NCBI RefSeq assembly: GCF_037975245.1
Contig: NC_092578.1
Span: forward strand, 5,995,001 to 6,059,000
Reading direction: 5' to 3'
DNA from: Apostichopus japonicus
Taxonomy: Eukaryota; Echinodermata; Holothuroidea; Aspidochirotida; Stichopodidae
Length of the DNA: 64,000 bases
Shown: positions 60,201 through 64,000 of the stretch, piece after piece
How the letters are laid out: every line of letters starts with the position of its first letter
Position numbering within the stretch: position 1 is the stretch's first letter
Notes under the pieces: model-generated
Told to the model about the DNA's origin: nothing
The model's input: only the letters and a program-made list of their open reading frames with translations
The model's database searches: none
Made by a program: the position numbers and the translations under genes

Positions 60201-63200
60201 GGGATTGTCTCTGGAGGGATTGTCTCTGGGACAGGTTATCATTGACCAGGGGTAAAATAACGTCTGTAAAGCGCTTTGAGACCTATCGCTGGTATAAAGC
60301 GCTATATAAATCGAACATTATTATTATTATTATAAATAGCCAAACAGCTCAATGAAAAGAACAGGTCTTCATTTTGCAGCCTTTCAAGATTGTGTTATCT
60401 CTACAGTGCTATTAAACAACATATCTTGTTTTGCCTTCTCAATAGCATAATTGGTGCAGGTTTGAAGATGAGACAGAAATCCTTAAATCCTATGAAAATT
60501 AAGAAGATGGTAGTATATTTGGGAAAGAAGTGATGATTGTAATATTTTGATATTTTCAGGTCTAAATCAATTGCAAAGTGGTCTTCATAAACAGCACATG
60601 AAAGACTTGTTTGTTGAACTGTGTTTGACGGTGCCTGTTCGATTGAGTTCCCTTCTGCCCTACCTGCCCATGTTGATGGATCCATTGGTGTCGGCACTTA
60701 ATGGATCCCACATTCTGGTCAGTCAGGTAAGTCATTCTGTTAACCCTTTTAGATTATTATGATTATTTTGTCTCAGTTCTTGAGCTATTATTAAGACTTT
60801 TTGTGCCATGTTTTGATGTTTGTGTTTATTCATTCATTTATGTCTGTCTGTCTGTCTGCGAGTGTTTTTTCTTGTCTTTTGTAACAAGTAAGACTTTCTT
60901 GCGTATTACGTGATTAAATGGTTCTATTACTATAAAGATTTTATTTTAATAGTAATTGCCAGTCTAACCTATTGGTTCACCTTCATTATGTTAAATTATC
61001 TGTTTGACTTTAGGGTTTGAGAACCCTGGAACTCTGCGTGGATAATCTACAACCAGATTTCCTGTATGAGCACATTCAACCAGTCAGAGCTGACCTCATG
61101 CAGGTAGGTAGCTTGCAGTTACCTTCTGCTGAATACCTCATTTCAGAGGTTACTTTTAATCCAGGCCTGTTGTCATTCCATTTATGTCATTTTCTGTGTT
61201 CAAACTACCGAGGTGAGGTTTTCCAAGATGGCAGTTTTGCTGTGTCTTAATGTTTGTTTCTCAAAGATAAAAAGTATTTTACCCCTCGTTATGTTTTGTA
61301 TTATTTCTAATTTATGATCCTTATAATAGTCTTTGTGTAATGGTAGTGCATCGGAGTGGGTATTCTCCAAAATGAGAAATGTGTGACTGAACTTCTGTTA
61401 CATCTGTTACAAAGTAAACATGTCTATCGGCAACAAACTGGAGGTATCCTTTTTCTCCCTGCACAGGCTCTATGGCGCACACTCAGAGATCGTAACGACC
61501 AGGTAGCTCACGTAGCATTCAGAGTCCTGGGCAAACTGGGAGGTGGAAACCGTAAAATGCTCAAGGAACCACAGAGGGTAAGGATAGTTTTAATCATTGT
61601 GAATCAAATCTTTTCCTCCCCTTTGTTTTATTCAGAACAGACAATTTGTAATATTTTAAGGAAAATATTTTTGCACAATTCTTTCATGTTTTGGAAGAAG
61701 TAAGGGAGGTCCATGCAGCTTTGTTATTATCAATATCGAGAGATAGTTTCCCACTGTTATTGGACAGTAATCCTGTCTTGGCCAAATCATTACATTGTAT
61801 CTTTGGGCAAGACACTTTCAGGATTTTGCCTCTCTTCGCAGAGGTGTATAATGGGGACCTGGCAGGTAACTTCATGTACACTATGTGGAATAACATCAGA
61901 GTAACTTGTTATTAAGGAATTGTTGTCTTAAATGCTTGTCTTCTCCAGAAAAGTTTTCAGACTGGCCCCCTTTTTTTTTTTCATTTTCATAGCTTATTTA
62001 CAAGGCAGAGGACAACCAAGGGCCTTGCATACCGATCTACTTTGCAGAGAAGGGGCCGATTCATTTACCCGTGGTGAAGGTGAGACACTATTCTTCTTCA
62101 ACATGAAACCTTTCTGGTTTTAAACCCCAAACAAAATTGTAATAAAAACAAACAAAATAAAATAAAACTTAGCAAACTACTTATCCACTAGAGAGCATGT
62201 GTAGGAGAATGTGTAAAGGTAAGTTATCCTGCTAGGATCGAAACGTCAGGCCAACTAACTTTTTACACAGAAAACAAACAGGCAAACAGTTGAGAAATAT
62301 TGGTACAATAAAGGAAAATGAAAGGACCCACACTGACTTAATGTAGGAAAAAGACACATTAACTGGCATTAAGGTGTATTAACATGATTTCTATCGGCTT
62401 TAAGCGAGTAAGAGAAGAATGAATCCAAGCTGTTTAGAATAAAGGTGGGAAAGAAAAAATTTGCTGTTGAGGATGTAAATGCCCCATCTATTTGTTGATC
62501 CTGGATCCTGGATTCTGGAATTTGTTGAACATATGAAAGAAAGAAAAAGAACATAAAAGTTTTGTTTTGAAGTGTACGAGTAAAGTATTTAGACAGATCT
62601 TGTGTAGAAAGGACAAAGTTTAGTATTGTAAATTTATACTACTTATGTGTTGGCAGGAACAGTTAACAAGTTTGCAATGCTATTCTTACCAATTTGAATT
62701 CAAAACATTGTGTAACTTAAAACTGCATTTCTCTAACATTATGTTGTTATGACAGTAGTTTACATGCATTATGGTATGGCAAAGTACTCTATTCTAACCT
62801 TTCTTATAATAAAAACTGTAAATGTCTTTCTTTAGGTCATAGAGACTGCCTTGAACAAGCTCAAATCTCCAGCCACCGAAGGTTTCTACAGACGACAAGC
62901 CTGGGAGGTGGTACGTCACTTCATCATAGGAATGATCGACCTCACTGATGACATGAAGGCTGTCCATCAACTCTTCCAGAACCACGGGTGAGCTCTCTAC
63001 CTGGATGTGAAGGGAGGTGGTATCAGGTGTGAGGGGGGGGGTGGGAGGTGCTTGTGTACAGGGGAAGTGTTTTTAGTATCTGAATGCTGTTAATCGTAAC
63101 AAAGTTTGGTTGTAGAACAGATGACATAAATGAATGCTGGGACAGAATGGATTTGAGGTTTCACTATTAATAAAGATAACTGGAGATAATAATTGTCAGT

Positions 63201-63951
63201 GACATTATGAGCAGCTCTGCTGCATGCCAGCTTCTTTCTTCCAGCATCAAGACTGACAAACTTTCATGAAGAGTAAGCTGTCCTTGTTCTTGTTTTAGGA
63301 TTATATCATCTATGTGATGGGTTAAAGTAATCAAAATTAAATGCTAACAGATGCTGTCTTGACATTCTTTCTTCCAACGTCAGCTTCAAGAGTGGTGACA
63401 TCATGCGCAACCTCTCTGTAAGTTACAAGTGTTCCGATAGTCTGTCAAGGACTAGTGCCCAGCAAGCTCTGACAGCCATGATAGGTAAGAATTGAATACT
63501 TTAATCAAGCTTCTAAGGTACAAATTTTGCTTAGACATTGAACAAGTTTTTCACAGTAATTTCTACATTTGTCATCTGTATTATTTTTGAATGCTGCTTT
63601 CTCAAAATAATAGCATTAAATTAAGTTTTTGGACCTTTCGTGTTCTTGGAGGAATCACACTTTTTTTGATTGTCTTCATTAAATTAAATGACTCTAAAGC
63701 TCATGAAAATGCAGTCATTTAGTATTTACTTGTTTTCTTTCTGCTTTAAAAATAATTTTGAGCAATATTGAATTGTCTGGTACGTTATGACAAATAGCTA
63801 CTTGTAGAAATTTCAAGTCATAACAATGGCTGTTTTTCATTCTTTGCTCTTGCAGTTGCCGCTACCATCAAAGACTTGAGGAGCCACTCGTTGCCATTTA
63901 TGTTAAACATTGTGAGGCATTTCACTCTGGTGACAGTAGCACAGCAAGCAG
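36234..63951 (+). CDS. TRRAP: TRRAP, N-terminal 25 exons (3' partial)
   Basis: TRRAP is the large scaffold subunit of SAGA and TIP60/NuA4 acetyltransferases, where it binds activators in the nucleus. Exons: 36234-36333, 37388-37437, 38169-38276, 38725-38913, 39521-39577, 40459-40593, 42646-42812, 43463-43556, 44246-44384, 44656-44734, 53811-54015, 54850-54941, 56643-57100, 57434-57502, 57756-57883, 58073-58262, 58900-58994, 59561-59726, 60560-60726, 61014-61103, 61467-61577, 61993-62079, 62836-62987, 63384-63484, 63856-63951. All are GT-AG and in phase, 3325 bp or 1108 residues. Family hallmarks include [144 protein letters not shown] and [20 protein letters not shown]. These are N-terminal HEAT repeats. 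Exon 13 begins with a Pro/Thr/Ser-rich linker of ~100 residues. The start ATG has a GCCAAG context and aligns with the known N terminus. The FAT and pseudokinase parts lie beyond the window. Confidence 0.96.
43575..43965 (+). repeat. ~195-bp tandem duplication in TRRAP intron 8
   Basis: ATCAGAAAGGTTCATATTG and AGTCAAGCTTTTATGTGTAA each occur twice (near 43577 and 43777; near 43692 and 43886), with intervening sequence about 85% similar by eye. Confidence 0.8.
44925..45121 (+). repeat. Diverged tandem copies split by element 2
   Basis: GGGCAATATCTT occurs at about 44936 and again at about 45100. The sequence after the first (GCAAGTGGAAAACTTATTG, AGTAAGATATCT) matches sequence on the far side of the retrotransposon (GCAAGTAGAAAAGTTATTG near 53444, GGTAAGATATCT near 53485). 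The element therefore entered the second copy of a ~165-bp tandem duplication. Confidence 0.65.
45122..46408 (-). repeat. 3' LTR of element 2 (1287 bp)
   Basis: Differs from the other LTR at about three bases (near 45665, 45965 and 46363) and by an extra TA near 46066, about 99.7% identity. The 63-codon frames repeated in both LTRs are not genes. Confidence 0.95.
46409..46420 (-). other. Polypurine tract of element 2
   Basis: Minus strand AGCAGGGGAGTG lies directly before the TGTGAC start of the 3' LTR. Confidence 0.7.
46715..50980 (-). CDS. Element 2 pol: protease, RT, RNase H, integrase
   Basis: A single open frame of 1421 codons. The retropepsin active site [11 protein letters not shown] is near residue 45. 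RT has [12 protein letters not shown] and the catalytic YLDD (residues 501-504). RNase H starts near [12 protein letters not shown] (about 663), with the ADALSRHP motif later. Integrase has the HHCC segment (HDDVGHQG to CKTCKRC) and a DDE core: Asp in [18 protein letters not shown] and a Glu in GQCERYNR. There is no chromodomain. The order PR-RT-RH-IN is standard for Ty3. The frame has no ATG at its 5' end and begins in the -1 frame relative to gag at the TTTAAAC heptamer, so it is expected as a Gag-Pol fusion. All catalytic residues named are intact. Confidence 0.94.
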   Translation of the reverse strand: MTPALESHMAGEELVKDGSLLSRVIGDCPEASVEIGHRVIRCLLDTGAQVSTITESCFRNNFAHEPLIDISSIITVSGAQGKEIPYVGCVELPICVMGLEFRGAFLVVRDPVGTPMEGRKQQVPGVLGSNTFSSLRGMLRDQLGSGYMSKLASDSQKLTWAHVLGMYEETRVCDANHKIGKVRISGEKVILVPARTVCKVDCTVKPAEGSHTYEALVEHTEAHVLPNGLRLIDGFVNVTNSGIITVQLCNFGLQDSYLQPRTPIADLLTGHVEVMAGLEEDSRLMVTLEEACVSITKDIEVGSELDAEEHEAVGKLLEKYSNVVSKGDNDIGHCSVVTHRIPLTDDTPIKVPHRRLPPQQWKEVRDHINTLLSQGIIRESSSPYASPVVVVRKKDGGMRLCVDYRALNNKTRKDAYPLPRFEEALDAIGGAKYFCTLDLAHGYHQVQMHESDVEKTAFRSGTGGLYEYLRMPFGLCNAPATFMRLMDHVFGDENFQSLLIYLDDILIFGTTFQETLDRLEMVLQRLQKFNLKVKPSKCQLFMKKVKYLGHEVSSDGIHPDPDKVSAVQEWPIPKTEKELRGFLGLAGYYRRFIQGFAIIAAPLHAMLGESGPGKKGKKNARPTSVSFNWGKEQTEAFLNLKEKLTTAPVLGYPDFSVPFILETDASLKGLGAVLSQVQDDSKIVIAYASRSLKRHEKNMQNYSSLKLELLALKWAITEKFRDLLIGAEFEVFTDNNPLSYLHTSVKLGATETRWMADLAPFHFKVKYRPGRVNQNADALSRHPAPQNPSLPEIGIIEEASRMGCSDNTENIETVSAQEGKLLEVSEESLSNSTKLPSKLGSQIEAMTADVWLQEVRVRSKQPGESTSSFPSYQPSELQQLQSIDEHLQRIRMYWDLGRPPTSKELMAENKQVRKLLKSWDRLEEKDGVLYRKITLKGKACIQILLPSALKDQVLRCLHDDVGHQGVERTVALVRSRCYWPTLLQDVETYCKTCKRCKVSKLGKKVRTTMGTLSARAPLEVLAIDYTLLEPGTNNLENVLVMTDVFTKFTQAVPTKDQRANTVAKTLVKEWFLKYGVPQRIHSDQGRNFESEIVQSLCDLYGVTKSRTTPYHPQGNGQCERYNRTLHDRLRTLPVSQKRKWPQFLPEVTFAYNSTPHSSTGYTPHYLFFGREPRLPIDCILGTRQELENGPDDETVDVWLADHQKRLEEAFKLALKNSEKKIATRNRRLGPEASNASLPVNTLVHVRNRGQKGRSKIQDAWSSQIYKVVQDKGQNVYEVRSLNDDNVRKTLHRDEILDAREWYGSHTGHSFQDETSPDENSGSQQLGEHGKVSQESDPVKAGEPADKVSSSEEDNSPDEDEDITIRRSRRSTAGKHHNPFHLPQPVVQTELVATSPLNPQILATLSQTQLLLAQMMSKNLHH
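50980..51975 (-). pseudogene. Element 2 gag, interrupted by one in-frame TAA
   Basis: ATG at 51973-51975; the stop before the pol shift is TAG at 50980-50982. A TAA at 51346-51348 splits it into 209 codons and then a further ~121 codons in the same frame. The N terminus is a likely coiled coil ([27 protein letters not shown]). A capsid-like helical domain follows ([37 protein letters not shown]). After the stop come a Gln-rich helix and one CCHC knuckle, [14 protein letters not shown]. With the stop, RNA binding by the knuckle and synthesis of Pol are both lost unless it is read through. Confidence 0.85.
50983..50989 (-). promoter_or_regulatory. -1 ribosomal frameshift heptamer TTTAAAC
   Basis: Read on the minus strand, gag ends CAT TTA AAC TAG, which places the canonical slippery T_TTA_AAC directly before the stop. 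Pol is open in exactly the -1 frame from this point. A downstream stimulatory structure was not checked. Confidence 0.8.
52121..52138 (-). other. Primer-binding site, serine tRNA (AGA/TGA type)
   Basis: Minus strand TGGCGTAGTCGGCAGGAT begins two bases from the 5' LTR, with two further matching bases beyond (to 52119). From memory it is complementary to the 3' end of the tRNA-Ser AGA/TGA acceptor group, a different isoacceptor from element 1. Confidence 0.75.
52141..53425 (-). repeat. 5' LTR of element 2 (1285 bp)
   Basis: Partner of 45122-46408; about 99.7% identical by eye. The right flank TTAA matches the left flank of the element. Confidence 0.95.
54958..56163. mobile_element. Non-autonomous hAT transposon (1206 bp)
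   Basis: The ends TAGTGTTTACACGGGT and ACCCGTGCAAACACTA are inverted repeats with one mismatch, flanked by a perfect 8-bp duplication GTTAAAAC (54950-54957, 56164-56171). Subterminal GGGTACCCG palindromes occur at both ends. The interior has about four diverged copies of a unit with GTAGCCTAACACCACACTA and GTTATTGCTGTTA (55560-56060). There is no transposase frame. It sits in TRRAP intron 12, starting 16 bp past the end of exon 12. Confidence 0.88.
57234..57260. repeat. (GT)n microsatellite
   Basis: Short GT run in TRRAP intron 13. A similar run lies at 40073-40089 in intron 5. Confidence 0.85.
60011..60336 (+). mobile_element. tRNA-derived SINE with LINE-like tail
   Basis: The head resembles a leucine/serine-type tRNA: A box GTGGCCAATTGGCTAAGGC and a degenerate B box GGTTCCATTCATGCC. 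Then come a conserved SINE body (GTCCTTGGGCAAGATGCTTT, GGTACCTGTGAGGTAAC) with a small internal duplication (GGGATTGTCTCTGGAGGGAT). The 3' part AAAGCGCTTTGAGACC to AAAGCGCTATATAAATC ends in (ATT)n. It lies in TRRAP intron 18. Confidence 0.88.
61720..61915 (+). mobile_element. Diverged SINE body fragment
   Basis: TTTGGGCAAGACACTTT, TTGCCTCTCTTCGCAGAGG and GGGGACCTGGCAGGTAAC resemble the SINE body of 60011-60336. Head and tail are absent or decayed. It makes up about half of the short TRRAP intron 21. Confidence 0.6.
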
Positions 63952-64000
63952 GTAATTCTTTAGCTTTTTTGGTTTGTTTAACCACCTGAAATTTTGTGGT

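Noticed and set aside
1-64000. Defence islands, CRISPR arrays, operons or other prokaryote-type systems
   Set aside because: The window is intron-bearing animal DNA; no such structures are present.

Overview
This window is animal genomic DNA, AT-rich and intron-rich. The genes have short exons with consensus splice sites and introns full of transposon copies. The mix of Ty3/mag-type LTR retrotransposons, hAT and TTAA MITEs, tRNA-derived SINEs ending in a GCGCTATATAAAT-type tail, and deuterostome-style proteins suggests a marine invertebrate deuterostome. An echinoderm is my best guess, but the species cannot be fixed from sequence alone.

Three conserved genes are supported. (1) About 1.3-17.3 kb, plus strand: the C-terminal five exons of a Golgi GT29 sialyltransferase of the ST6GALNAC1/2 type, holding motifs L, S, III and VS; its membrane anchor and stem lie left of the window. 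(2) 26.1-32.9 kb, minus strand: a complete seven-exon ZNF622 (REI1-like 60S ribosome biogenesis factor), 401 codons, with one apparent GC-AG intron. (3) 36.2-64.0 kb, plus strand: the first 25 exons of TRRAP (about 1108 residues of the giant HEAT/FAT/pseudokinase scaffold of the SAGA and TIP60 acetyltransferase complexes), running off the right end. ZNF622 and TRRAP are head to head, about 3.4 kb apart.

Most other recognisable sequence is mobile or repetitive. Two young Ty3/gypsy-type retrotransposons sit antisense in introns. Element 1 (2464-7591, 273-bp LTRs differing at one base) is in the sialyltransferase gene. Element 2 (45122-53425, 1.29-kb LTRs differing at about three bases plus a 2-bp indel) is in TRRAP intron 10. 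Both have primer-binding sites matching serine tRNAs, but different isoacceptors. Element 1 carries one in-frame TGA between protease and RT. Element 2 carries one in-frame TAA in gag and a canonical TTTAAAC -1 frameshift heptamer directly before the gag stop. Other elements include an hAT MITE inside a 30-bp minisatellite, a 353-bp TTAA element, nested foldback (MULE-like) elements between ZNF622 and TRRAP, and a 1.2-kb non-autonomous hAT whose insertion begins 16 bp past a TRRAP exon.

The most unusual structure is an array at 11.5-12.77 kb: about ten ~119-bp units in an A-B-B higher-order pattern, each resembling the 3' splice site and first bases of the sialyltransferase exon that follows. 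I found no RNA gene, CRISPR array or bacterial-type operon, and no sign of a new multi-gene system. The novelty lies in repeat architecture and in retrotransposon recoding and decay.
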